Assembly (NCBI GenBank): GCA_964229545.1
Contig: CAXRDP010000057.1
Span: 1 to 47,125, forward strand
Direction of reading: 5' to 3'
Source of the DNA: UBA724 sp964229545
GTDB taxonomy: Bacteria; Bacteroidota; Bacteroidia; Flavobacteriales; Flavobacteriaceae
Length of the DNA stretch: 47,125 nt
Below, one piece after another: positions 1 to 8,091 of this stretch. The notes under the pieces were generated by a model that was given only the letters and a program-made list of their open reading frames with translations, searched no databases and had not been told where the DNA came from. The translations under genes and the position numbers were made by a program. Each line of letters starts with the position of its first letter. Position 1 is the stretch's first letter.

Positions 1-1781
1 GGTAGTTGGAACTCAATCACCGGATGACGACCCGCTACGATGTCCAACGTAGCATGCTCGTGCATGGTAGGGCAGCCATACCGCTGGGCACGTGCCAAGT
101 GGGCAAATCCACACAGGCAATCCAAGCGTGCCAAGCCACGCGCGTTGTTTTGTACCACTTGAATGTGGGGCTGTAAATCTGCCACCAACTGATTGTATAA
201 CTGATGTTCAAGAGACGTTATTTTTTCTTCCGCACCCATGATTTTGCTTTCATAGGTTTTTAGCTCCTCAGTGATATAGCGTTCTGCATTGACCAAGGTC
301 TGTTTGCGAATCCAATGTTCAGGCACTTTGTCTTTATGGGTATTGCGCACTTCGATATAGTACCCAAATACATTGTTAAAGGCAATTTTCAAAGAGGGAA
401 TCCCCGTTTGTTCGGTCTCTCTCGCCAACATCTGATCGAGGTAATCTTTGCCGCCACGAGCCATCTCTCTGTATTCGTCTAGCTCCGAAGAAAAACCTTT
501 GGCAATGGTGTCGCCTTTGCCCAGTTGGGCAGGGGCTTCTTCATCCAAACGTGTTTCGATGAGGGCACACAAATCTTCACACGGATCCAAGTCATTTCCC
601 AAATCCTGTAAAGCTTGCTGTTCGCTTGCGGAGGTTAAGGCTTGTATGTTGGGCAACAGTCGCAAAGTGTGCTTGAGTTGGTTGACTGCCCTAGGGCCTA
701 TACGTCCGGTGGCGACTTTGGCCATCAAGCGTTCCAAATCACCCACAGACTTCAACAAGGCCTGAAATTGCTGCAAACGCTCTTGATGATTGAGCAAATC
801 CCCCACCACAGCATGGCGCGTTTCAATGGCAGTTTTGTCGGTCAGAGGTGCTACCATCCAACGTTTGAGCATGCGGCCCCCCATAGGGGTTTGGGTGTGG
901 TCCATCACATCCAATAAAGTAGTGGCTTGAGGGGCGTTGGGGTATATGAGCTCCAAGTTGCGCACCGTAAATCGATCCATCCAAACAAAATCGTCTTGCG
1001 CCAAGCGTTTGATTTGGGTGATGTGCCCTAGACGGGCATGTTCGGTTTCTGACAAATAATAAAAAACCACCCCCGCAGCAATTACACCGGATTCCAAATG
1101 GTCAACCCCAAATCCCTTCAATGAGGCCACTCCAAAATGGTTGTGCAACTGCTCTTGAGCGTAGGCCAGTTGAAACACCCAATCTTCTAAGAAAAAATTG
1201 GGCCATTGGGAACCATAGTGCTCAATAAAATTCTTTTTTTGGGGCTTGGCGATCAAAATTTCCTTGGGTGCCAACTGTTGCAACAACGTACTGATTTCTT
1301 GTGGACTTCCTTGAGCCAGTTGAAACTCCCCTGTAGAAATATCCAAAAAAGCCAATCCGTGTTGGGCAGCTGTGATGTGTAAGGCCGCGAGGTAGTTGTT
1401 GGATTTTTCATCTAGCACACCTTCTGTCAGGGTGACGCCTGGCGTGACGAGCTCTGTTACCCCGCGTTTGACAATTTTTTTGGTGAGCTTGGGATCCTCC
1501 AACTGGTCACAAATGGCCACACGCGCACCTGAGCGAACCAATTTGGGCAAATATGTGTCTAGCGCATGATGTGGAAACCCTGCCAATTCGGTCTCGCTGG
1601 TACTGCCTGCGCCACGTTTGGTCAGCACGATTCCCAATATGCCTGCTGCCCGCACGGCATCAGCGCCGAAAGTCTCGTAAAAATCGCCCACTCGAAACAA
1701 CAACAAGGCATCAGGGTATTTGGCCTTGATCTCGTTGTATTGCTTCATTAAGGGTGTCTCTTTACCTTTTTTTGCCGCCAA
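1..1781 (-). CDS. mutS: DNA mismatch repair protein MutS (5' part, truncated by window edge)
   Basis: MutS recognises mismatches and small loops in newly replicated DNA and recruits MutL. About 593 residues are visible: the N-terminal mismatch-binding domain, connector and lever/clamp region. The mismatch-wedge motif F-Y-E is at residues 34-36 (GDFYETFG). The visible part ends at GRHPVIE, which in MutS lies just before the ATPase domain, so the ATPase and HhH parts lie beyond the left edge. I chose the TTG at 1781 as start because it gives the usual leader (AAKKGKETPL) ahead of MKQYNEIKAKYPDALLLF; the first ATG, at 1748, would drop 11 residues, and an in-frame TAG lies a little further upstream. 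It diverges from the RNA methyltransferase gene across about 80 bp. Family assignment is very secure; the start is inferred. Confidence 0.95.
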   Translation of the reverse strand, partial: MAAKKGKETPLMKQYNEIKAKYPDALLLFRVGDFYETFGADAVRAAGILGIVLTKRGAGSTSETELAGFPHHALDTYLPKLVRSGARVAICDQLEDPKLTKKIVKRGVTELVTPGVTLTEGVLDEKSNNYLAALHITAAQHGLAFLDISTGEFQLAQGSPQEISTLLQQLAPKEILIAKPQKKNFIEHYGSQWPNFFLEDWVFQLAYAQEQLHNHFGVASLKGFGVDHLESGVIAAGVVFYYLSETEHARLGHITQIKRLAQDDFVWMDRFTVRNLELIYPNAPQATTLLDVMDHTQTPMGGRMLKRWMVAPLTDKTAIETRHAVVGDLLNHQERLQQFQALLKSVGDLERLMAKVATGRIGPRAVNQLKHTLRLLPNIQALTSASEQQALQDLGNDLDPCEDLCALIETRLDEEAPAQLGKGDTIAKGFSSELDEYREMARGGKDYLDQMLARETEQTGIPSLKIAFNNVFGYYIEVRNTHKDKVPEHWIRKQTLVNAERYITEELKTYESKIMGAEEKITSLEHQLYNQLVADLQPHIQVVQNNARGLARLDCLCGFAHLARAQRYGCPTMHEHATLDIVAGRHPVIEFQL

Positions 1782-1850
1782 GAATCGATGCTTAGTGTTG
1801 TTGTGCTAAAATACTTATTTGCTTTTGAAAATGCTTTTGTCTAGCTGTCG

Positions 1851-1858
1851 TATTTTTG
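1851..1858 (+). promoter_or_regulatory. candidate Bacteroidota -7 box (TATTTTTG) for the TrmH-like gene
   Basis: TATTTTTG matches the Bacteroidota -7 consensus TAnnTTTG exactly. Only 4 bases separate its final G from the ATG at 1863, so a transcript from here would have almost no leader. A TTTG at 1824-1827 could be the -33 element, but the 23-base spacer is at the long end of what is known. Confidence 0.35.
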
Positions 1859-1862
1859 AGCC

Positions 1863-2393
1863 ATGCGCAAAATTAAAAACGAAGAACTCGATCGCTTGGA
1901 TGTGGCCGCGTTTAAAGCCGCCAGCAAAACCCCCATAATTTTGGTGTTGGACAACATCCGTAGTTTGCACAATATTGGTTCGGTGTTTAGAACCGCTGAT
2001 GCGTTTCGTGTTCAAGAAATTGTGTTGTGTGGCATCACTGCCCAACCGCCCCATAAAGACATACACAAAACCGCTTTGGGAGCCACAGAAAGTGTGTCTT
2101 GGCGCTATGAGTCTGATAGTTTAGAAGCTGTAAAAACTCTCAAAGAACAGGGGGTTGAAGTCATCGCCGTAGAGCAAGCCGAGGGTGCTCAAAGTCTGGA
2201 ATCTTTTACCCCAAAAGCCCACACCACCTATGCACTTGTTTTTGGCAATGAAGTCAAAGGAGTGGCTCAAGAAGTGGTTTCTGCTGCACATGGCGTATTG
2301 GAAATTCCACAGTATGGCACCAAACACTCCCTCAATGTTTCGGTAAGCGTGGGTGTTGTGGTCTGGCAGTTGTTTCAGAAGTTAGGCCAATGA
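1863..2393 (+). CDS. SpoU/TrmH-family RNA 2'-O-methyltransferase
   Basis: A 176-residue SPOUT methyltransferase that transfers a methyl group from S-adenosylmethionine to a ribose 2'-OH in tRNA or rRNA. The three SpoU motifs are visible: motif 1 around residues 30-45 (LDNIRSLHNIGSVFRTAD, with the N and R of the NxGSxxR pattern), motif 2 around 125-135 (VFGNEVKGV) and motif 3 near 145-160 (IPQYGTKHSLNVSVSVGV), which together form the trefoil-knot cofactor site. There is no extra N-terminal substrate-binding domain, so it is of the short TrmL/TrmH-like size; the exact target nucleotide cannot be told. It converges on the folK fusion gene and overlaps it by 12 bases at the 3' ends. Confidence 0.88.
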   Translation: MRKIKNEELDRLDVAAFKAASKTPIILVLDNIRSLHNIGSVFRTADAFRVQEIVLCGITAQPPHKDIHKTALGATESVSWRYESDSLEAVKTLKEQGVEVIAVEQAEGAQSLESFTPKAHTTYALVFGNEVKGVAQEVVSAAHGVLEIPQYGTKHSLNVSVSVGVVVWQLFQKLGQ

Positions 2394-3512
2394 TTTTTTT
2401 AGGCGTTGCAAAAGGGTGGTGTAGTCTTGCGTGCTTGCCACAAAATCCAAATCGCTGATGTCTATCTCAACGATCGGCCAATCGGGATGCGAACGGACAA
2501 ACTCCTGATAGCCCTGACGCACCCTGTCCAAATATGCCGCATCTATATTACGCTCATAACTTCGGCCTCTTTTTTTGATTTGATCCAGCAGGCGTTGGGT
2601 GTTTTGTTTGAGCAAGACATATACATCGGGTTTTTGCACCTCCCGCATCATGATATAAAAAAGATTTCTATAGAGTTGATACTCTTCATCAGACAAGGTA
2701 AACTGGGCAAAAATCAGTGATTTGTGCACGTTGTAGTCGGCCACGGTAGCCTGTTGAAACAAGTTTAGCTGATCCAACTGTTCGCGTTGATGCTTAAAGC
2801 GATCGGCCAAAAAAGACATTTCCAAGGGGAAGGCGTAACGCTTGGGATCATCATAAAACTTGGGCAGAAAGGGGTTTTCTGCAAAACGCTCTAAAAAAGT
2901 ATTGGCATTCAAATCGGTAGCCAATTTTTGTGCTAGTGAGGTTTTTCCTGAACCTATATTCCCCTCAATACAGATATGCGCATAGCCACTCAAAAAATTG
3001 ACAACGGGCAGTTTTAGGGATTCGGAAAAACGACTGACAGAAGTCGGGTCCTCACAGTTGTCGAGTAACGATTTAACGGTGGTGCCTGTCCCGGGAACCA
3101 GCTTACTTGGCGCTATGTCGGATAGGGGCTGGAGGACAAAGCGTCTTTTGTACATAGAAGGGTGTGGCAATTCCAGAGACGTGCTGTCCCACTGAACTTC
3201 GTCTACCATAAGTAAGTCTAAATCCAGGGTGCGGTCTGTGTAGCCCTTTTGCTCATTACGTGTTCTTCCATGAGCCGTTTCTATGTCGAGCAACAAGCTC
3301 ATGATGTCCTCTGGTTGCTTGGCAGATTCGGCCACGAGGCAGCTGTTCAAAAAAGGATGGCCCTCAAAACCCCATGCGGGTGTTTCATAAACAGCTGCAC
3401 AGGCCAGCACGGTTCCAATCTGATTTTCTATGGCATTGACCGCACTTTGCAAGTGGGCGATTCTGTCTCCCATATTGCTGCCTAAAGCGATGTAAACCTT
3501 GTGATTGGCCAT
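2382..3512 (-). CDS. folK: FolK (HPPK) fused to a deoxynucleoside kinase
   Basis: A 376-residue two-domain enzyme. Residues 1 to about 165 are 6-hydroxymethyl-7,8-dihydropterin pyrophosphokinase, the folate-pathway step before dihydropteroate synthase: ALGSNMGDR at the start, and the metal/ATP-binding stretch RTRNEQKGYTDRTLDLDLL near residues 83-102. Residues about 178-376 are a deoxynucleoside kinase of the dGK/dCK type with P-loop GNIGSGKT at 184-191, followed by the typical ERF and DRF motifs and a YERNIDAAYL lid-region sequence. The reading frame runs through the linker without a break, so this is a true fusion, of a kind I recall from other Bacteroidota. The kinase's preferred deoxynucleoside cannot be read from sequence. 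The gene converges on the TrmH-like gene with a 12-base overlap and diverges from sppA. Confidence 0.93.
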   Translation of the reverse strand: MANHKVYIALGSNMGDRIAHLQSAVNAIENQIGTVLACAAVYETPAWGFEGHPFLNSCLVAESAKQPEDIMSLLLDIETAHGRTRNEQKGYTDRTLDLDLLMVDEVQWDSTSLELPHPSMYKRRFVLQPLSDIAPSKLVPGTGTTVKSLLDNCEDPTSVSRFSESLKLPVVNFLSGYAHICIEGNIGSGKTSLAQKLATDLNANTFLERFAENPFLPKFYDDPKRYAFPLEMSFLADRFKHQREQLDQLNLFQQATVADYNVHKSLIFAQFTLSDEEYQLYRNLFYIMMREVQKPDVYVLLKQNTQRLLDQIKKRGRSYERNIDAAYLDRVRQGYQEFVRSHPDWPIVEIDISDLDFVASTQDYTTLLQRLKKSLA

Positions 3513-3545
3513 AGCACAAAAGTCGTAAAAGAATTGCTAAAACCC

Positions 3546-3553
3546 TATATTTG
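3546..3553 (+). promoter_or_regulatory. candidate -7 box (TATATTTG) for the sppA operon
   Basis: TATATTTG fits TAnnTTTG exactly and ends 16 bases before the sppA ATG, a sensible distance for a short leader. I found no convincing TTG element at the usual spacing upstream, so this remains a half-promoter match. Confidence 0.4.
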
Positions 3554-3569
3554 TGTAAATCCCTAAAAT

Positions 3570-5324
3570 ATGCAGTTTCTTAAAAATTTACTTACCTCCG
3601 TTCTTGGAACTTTGATCGCCTTTGGCTTGTTTTTCGTCCTTTTTCTTATCATCATCGCAGGAGCCTCTGCTTCTTTGGGCGCAGAAGAGGCCGTCATGGT
3701 CAAAGAAAATTCGGTGCTAAAACTCAATATAAACAAACCCATTTTGGATCGCAGTCCCACTGAATTTGAGTTTGAAGCGGCTTTGGGATTGGAGCCTGAA
3801 AACTTAGGCTTGGATAAGATATTGGCCTCTATTAACAAAGCAGCCGACGATGACCGCATCAAGGGCATCAGCATAGAGTATACTTTTTTACAATCGGGCA
3901 TGGCACAGACCCAAGCCATCAGGAAAGCGTTGAAAGCCTTTCGCGAATCAGGCAAGTTTGTCTATGCTTACCACGATGTGTACACCCAAAAAGACTATTA
4001 CTTAGCTTCTGTTGCTGACTCTGTTTTTGTACATCCAGAAGGTGGTGTCGATTTTAGAGGCTTGAGCTCAGAGGTTTTGTATTTTAAATCTTTACAAGAA
4101 AAAAGCGGTGTCCAAATGGAAGTCATCCGTCATGGGGCTTACAAAAGTGCCGTAGAACCCTTTTTGAATGACCGTATGAGCGAAGAAAACCGCCTTCAGA
4201 TCGGTAGTTTGCTCAACAGCATATGGGATGAAATTTCGATGGGCGTTGCCGACCGTTCGCAACTCGATGTTGACAAAGTCAATGAGATTGCCACCTATGT
4301 TCAAGGGGTCATGCCCGAACAAGCACAAGAAGTGGGACTCATTGACGGCCTGTTGCTACGCAGGGGATATGAAGCCTTGTTAAAGTCCAAATTGGGCTTG
4401 GAAGAGGATGATAAGCTCAACAGCATCGAACTGACCGATTATCAGAAAACTGCCGCTACAAGTCTGGGCAAAGGCTCCGACCGCATTGCGGTGGTATATG
4501 CCCAAGGAGAAATCATCTATGGAGAAGGGAGTGAGCAAGTAATCGGGCAAGAACTGCTGATTAAAACCCTTAAAAAATTAAAGAAAAGTGAGCGTGTCAA
4601 AGGGGTTGTGTTGCGCATCGATTCGCCCGGAGGAAGCGCGCTTGCCTCCGAGTTGATTTGGCAAGAAATCGAGCAACTCAATATGGAAAAACCAGTCGTG
4701 GTGTCTATGGGCAATGTGGCCGCATCGGGCGGGTATTATATCGCCTGTGGTGCCGATGCGATTTTTGCAGAACCCAACACCATTACCGGTTCTATCGGGG
4801 TCTTTGGTGTGTTGCCCAATGTGTCCGAATTGGCCAACCGCTGGGGCATCAACGCAGAGCAAGTGGCCACCCACCCCAACGCCATGCTTTACAGTCCCAT
4901 GGAACCCATGAGCTCTGCAGCGCGTTCTGAAATCAAATTGCAAATCGAACGTATTTATGACACCTTTTTGGATCGGGTGGCACAAGGAAGAGGCATGTCC
5001 GTGGAAGAAGTAGATGCCGTAGCCCAAGGGCGTGTCTGGAGTGGTACTGAAGCCCTAGAAGTTGGGCTTGTGGATGAATTGGGAGGTTTGGAAGATGCAG
5101 TACGGCATGTAGCAGAACTCGCTGGAACAGAAGCCCACAAAACCGTGGACTATCCAAAATTTGAAGATGATTTTAACTCGTTTATGGAATCCCTACAAAG
5201 AGGGCCTTTTGGGTTGAGTTTTATGGGGTATTCGTTAGATGAAATTGAGTCGCTATTTCCCCAAAATATCTCTGTTCAGGAACGTATTCAGGCGCGTATG
5301 CCGTTTGCCTTAGAAATCCGTTGA
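3570..5324 (+). CDS. sppA: Signal peptide peptidase SppA, 67-kDa type
   Basis: A 584-residue membrane-anchored serine protease that degrades leftover signal peptides. One hydrophobic N-terminal segment (about residues 7-33) anchors it, with the body in the periplasm. Two tandem S49-peptidase repeats are visible, as in the long form of SppA: the general-base lysine is K192 (HGAYKSAVEPF) in the first half and the nucleophile is S386 (NVAASGGYYIACGAD) in the second. Length matches the E. coli-type enzyme rather than the short Gram-positive one. The stop codon TGA shares its A with the next gene's ATG (TGATG at 5322-5326), so the downstream transporter is probably translated by re-initiation, and the two form an operon with the serine hydrolase. 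Confidence 0.95.
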   Translation: MQFLKNLLTSVLGTLIAFGLFFVLFLIIIAGASASLGAEEAVMVKENSVLKLNINKPILDRSPTEFEFEAALGLEPENLGLDKILASINKAADDDRIKGISIEYTFLQSGMAQTQAIRKALKAFRESGKFVYAYHDVYTQKDYYLASVADSVFVHPEGGVDFRGLSSEVLYFKSLQEKSGVQMEVIRHGAYKSAVEPFLNDRMSEENRLQIGSLLNSIWDEISMGVADRSQLDVDKVNEIATYVQGVMPEQAQEVGLIDGLLLRRGYEALLKSKLGLEEDDKLNSIELTDYQKTAATSLGKGSDRIAVVYAQGEIIYGEGSEQVIGQELLIKTLKKLKKSERVKGVVLRIDSPGGSALASELIWQEIEQLNMEKPVVVSMGNVAASGGYYIACGADAIFAEPNTITGSIGVFGVLPNVSELANRWGINAEQVATHPNAMLYSPMEPMSSAARSEIKLQIERIYDTFLDRVAQGRGMSVEEVDAVAQGRVWSGTEALEVGLVDELGGLEDAVRHVAELAGTEAHKTVDYPKFEDDFNSFMESLQRGPFGLSFMGYSLDEIESLFPQNISVQERIQARMPFALEIR

Positions 5325-6025
5325 TGCAGCCAGTCAAAATGCAAGCTGCCCATCGGCTCTACCTATATCTGGGGGCCTTGTTCATCACCTCTTTGGTGGT
5401 GTCTAACCTCATTTTCCAAAAGTTTTTCTATTGGTACCCCTTTGACTGGGAAATCATGGGTTACAAACTGTTTGAGCTTTCTGTAGGCATCTTACCCTAC
5501 CCCATTACTTTTTTGATCACAGACCTTATCTCAGAAATTTTTGGTAAAAAAGCTGCCAATCGAGTGGTGGTGGCGGGCATATTTGCCTCCTTTTTCTCCA
5601 TGGGCATTTTGCTAGTGGCCGGTTTGGTACCCGCCATGCCCGACTCCCCCTTAGACGACACGACCTTTACACGTGTGTTTGCCCTTTCGCCTATCGCTGT
5701 TTTGGCATCGATGATGGCCTATCTGCTCGCCCAATTTATGGACATTCGCATCTATCACTTTTGGAAAAACCTCACCCAAGGAAGACATCTGTGGTTAAGA
5801 AACAATTTTTCAACTTTTTCATCCCAATTTGTCGATACATTTACCGTTGTAGGCCTGCTGTGTGTGTTTGGCGTGCTGCCATGGGCCTCGTTTATGGGAT
5901 TATTGATTTCAGGTGTGGCATTTAAAATCCTAGTGGCCTTGGTAGATACCCCTTTACTGTATCTGTTTGTGTGGTGGATACGAAAATATTTTAACCTGTC
6001 TACAAATGAAGAAATCAAACTTTAA
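5324..6025 (+). CDS. YhhQ/VUT-family queuosine precursor transporter
   Basis: A 233-residue inner-membrane protein with about six hydrophobic helices. It resembles the VUT (vitamin uptake transporter) family whose member YhhQ imports preQ0/preQ1-type queuosine precursors. Family-typical sequence is seen around residues 30-80: FYWYPFDW, FELSVGILPYPITFLITDL and SEIFGKKAANRVV, plus NNFSTFSSQFVDT in the middle, close to the family's conserved Q-x-x-D-T segment. ATG at 5324 is preferred over an in-frame TTG one codon earlier. The window also carries queG, the last step of queuosine synthesis, about 40 kb away, which agrees with queuosine metabolism in this organism. It overlaps the sppA stop by one base and the next gene by 20 bases. 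Confidence 0.85.
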   Translation: MQPVKMQAAHRLYLYLGALFITSLVVSNLIFQKFFYWYPFDWEIMGYKLFELSVGILPYPITFLITDLISEIFGKKAANRVVVAGIFASFFSMGILLVAGLVPAMPDSPLDDTTFTRVFALSPIAVLASMMAYLLAQFMDIRIYHFWKNLTQGRHLWLRNNFSTFSSQFVDTFTVVGLLCVFGVLPWASFMGLLISGVAFKILVALVDTPLLYLFVWWIRKYFNLSTNEEIKL

Positions 6026-7256
6026 CCCTTTGCAATTTGCTGTTTTACACAGGCTTATTGTCCTTGTTTTTTTATGGGGTTTTGTTAGCTTTTCCTACTG
6101 TCAACAAAGCAATTATCAACCGCTCGAAACCCTTTACAATGCCTACCAACAGCTCATAGACGAAGGCACATTGGCAGGGGTAGAAATCCTAGTTATTCAC
6201 AAAGATTCTGTGGTGTGGCACAAGGCACAGGGGTACAAAGACCTAGACCAAGCGACACCACTGCAACCCCATAGTTTGTTTTATATACAATCCATGACCA
6301 AACCCATTATTAGCGTGGCGGTGATGCAATTGGTAGAAAAGGAATTGATCGGGCTCGATGAACCCATTAAAAAATACTTCCCCGAATTGGGGCCAATGAA
6401 TGTGAGTCTGAATCCCGAACAAGGCATAGACGGCCCCCAGGTATCGGCTAAGACAGACATTAGCATCCGCCAACTGTTAACCCATACTTCAGGCTTGTCT
6501 CACGGACTGTCAAAAAGCAAACTCGACAAGCAGTTGTTTAAAGCCCTTTATGACGAAACCCTCAACTACAAAGAACATGCAAATTTGGAAAGCCGCGTAG
6601 AAGCCCTGTTGGGTTTTCCCTTAGTAGCCCAGCCGGGCACAACATGGTATTATAGTGCGGGAGCGGATTTGTTGGCGTTGCTTCTGCAACGTGTTAGCCA
6701 AATGCCCATTCCCGAGTATCTAAATACCCATATTTTTCAGCCCTTGGGGATGGAAGACACAGGCTATAACCTGACAAGTGAACAATCAGAACGGTTGATG
6801 CGCTTACACAGTGTGGATGCCAATGGCAAACTCGGCGTTCACGAATTGCAAGTACCCACGGTTGGGAATACGGTTTTTGGAGGCACACACGGGCTTTTTT
6901 CTACTGCCCATGACTACGCACAGTTTTGCCTGATGATTGCCCACAATGGCCGTTGGAACGGCAACCAAGTTCTAAAGCCGGAAACCGTGTCTTTGATAAC
7001 TCAAAACCATGTGGGAGATTTGTACAATGAAAAAGGTGCTGGTTTTGGTTTGGGATTTTCAGTCATTCTAGACCCTGAACAAATGAACCGCCCCGGCAAA
7101 AAAGGGCAGCTGCAGTGGGGCGGCTACTTTAGCACCCATTTCTATATTGACCCACAAGCAGAACTCATTGCTTTGGCGATGACCCAACGCATGCCGGCAA
7201 ACCACCAAAGTCTGGGGGCGCTGTTGGCAGAATATGCCTATGAAATTGTGGATTAA
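6006..7256 (+). CDS. Secreted serine hydrolase, beta-lactamase/class C-type fold
   Basis: A 416-residue exported enzyme of the serine beta-lactamase-like family (PF00144), which includes esterases and D-aminopeptidases as well as class C beta-lactamases. The catalytic SxxK is S96-M-T-K99 (IQSMTKPI), the second motif Y216-S-A (WYYSAGADLL), with HTSGL and GGTHGLFST typical of the family; the third motif appears as WGG (QLQWGGYFST) rather than KTG, which favours an esterase or peptidase over a true beta-lactamase. Residues about 14-34 form a signal peptide ending near SYCQQ. I chose ATG 6006; a longer reading from GTG 5967 would run further into the upstream gene and mask the signal peptide. It overlaps the transporter by 20 bases and shares TTAA with the converging DUF2797 gene. 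Confidence 0.85.
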   Translation: MKKSNFNPLQFAVLHRLIVLVFLWGFVSFSYCQQSNYQPLETLYNAYQQLIDEGTLAGVEILVIHKDSVVWHKAQGYKDLDQATPLQPHSLFYIQSMTKPIISVAVMQLVEKELIGLDEPIKKYFPELGPMNVSLNPEQGIDGPQVSAKTDISIRQLLTHTSGLSHGLSKSKLDKQLFKALYDETLNYKEHANLESRVEALLGFPLVAQPGTTWYYSAGADLLALLLQRVSQMPIPEYLNTHIFQPLGMEDTGYNLTSEQSERLMRLHSVDANGKLGVHELQVPTVGNTVFGGTHGLFSTAHDYAQFCLMIAHNGRWNGNQVLKPETVSLITQNHVGDLYNEKGAGFGLGFSVILDPEQMNRPGKKGQLQWGGYFSTHFYIDPQAELIALAMTQRMPANHQSLGALLAEYAYEIVD

Positions 7257-8077
7257 TCGAGGGTGATTTCGACCCGATGGCCTTCATGGCCGCGTACGTT
7301 AAAGACCGTTTGGTCTTCAAAGATGAAATATTGCCCTTTGATACCAACCAATTTTCCGGAATAGGACTTGGATGTAAGCAGGTTTAAACTCTGAACCTTT
7401 TGTGGGTATTGATCCACTGGGAAATGCAACTCCGTGGGTGTTGGGTGTTGGTCCTGACTGGCATAAGGTTTCACTTCGTCGGGCAACCACTGAATCGCCT
7501 TTTGACGTTCAGCTAACAAATCAACTTCTGTGGGGGTTTGGGTGAGCATCAATCGCCAATTGGTCTTGTCGTTATAATGTTCTTTTAAAGCCACTTCGGC
7601 TATGCCTGCCAAATAGCGGTTGGGCACCTCGACTATGGGAAAAGCAACATGCGCCCCTTGGTCTATCCATCGCGTGGGAATCTGTGTGTGGCGGGTAACC
7701 CCAACTTTAAGACCACTCGAAAGGGCAAAATAAACCACATGGGGCTGAAGTTGTACTTTTTCTTCATAAGCCAAATCACGGTCTTCGATTCCCAAATGTG
7801 CTTGGCTCAACTCTGGTCGCATGATCCAATCTGCCGCTGCAGGTACCTCAAAAAAACAATTTCTACAAAAACCTTGACGATAGATGGGCGTGGTGGCGCC
7901 GCAATTCAGGCAAGAAAATCCGGTATGGGTAAGAGTGATTTTTCGTTGAAGAAGGTCATTGACCCTAATAAAAGTGGTGTCAAGATTGAGATAATAGCGA
8001 ATGGGATTCGCATACTCAGTTTGCATCTTGACCAAAACCCCTTCAAACATCCTCTTTTTTTTGTTATTTTGTGCCAT
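7253..8077 (-). CDS. DUF2797 protein with a four-cysteine zinc-finger motif
   Basis: A 274-residue protein of the DUF2797 family, function unknown. A CxxC-x10-CxxC motif near residues 55-72 (CLNCG ... CRNC) should bind zinc. The central part contains GLKVGVTRHTQIPTRWIDQGA followed by VPNRYLAGIAEVALKEH, which resembles a GIY-YIG-like layout (GxKVG, then R...E), so a nucleic-acid-binding or nuclease-like role is possible but unproven. Start choice is uncertain: 8089 would leave only two bases to the divergent GH3 start, while ATGs at 8077 and 8050 leave more; I took 8077. The stop codons of this gene and the serine hydrolase interlock in TTAA (7253-7256). Confidence 0.75.
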   Translation of the reverse strand: MAQNNKKKRMFEGVLVKMQTEYANPIRYYLNLDTTFIRVNDLLQRKITLTHTGFSCLNCGATTPIYRQGFCRNCFFEVPAAADWIMRPELSQAHLGIEDRDLAYEEKVQLQPHVVYFALSSGLKVGVTRHTQIPTRWIDQGAHVAFPIVEVPNRYLAGIAEVALKEHYNDKTNWRLMLTQTPTEVDLLAERQKAIQWLPDEVKPYASQDQHPTPTELHFPVDQYPQKVQSLNLLTSKSYSGKLVGIKGQYFIFEDQTVFNVRGHEGHRVEITLD

Positions 8078-8091
8078 AAAGATACCCATTT

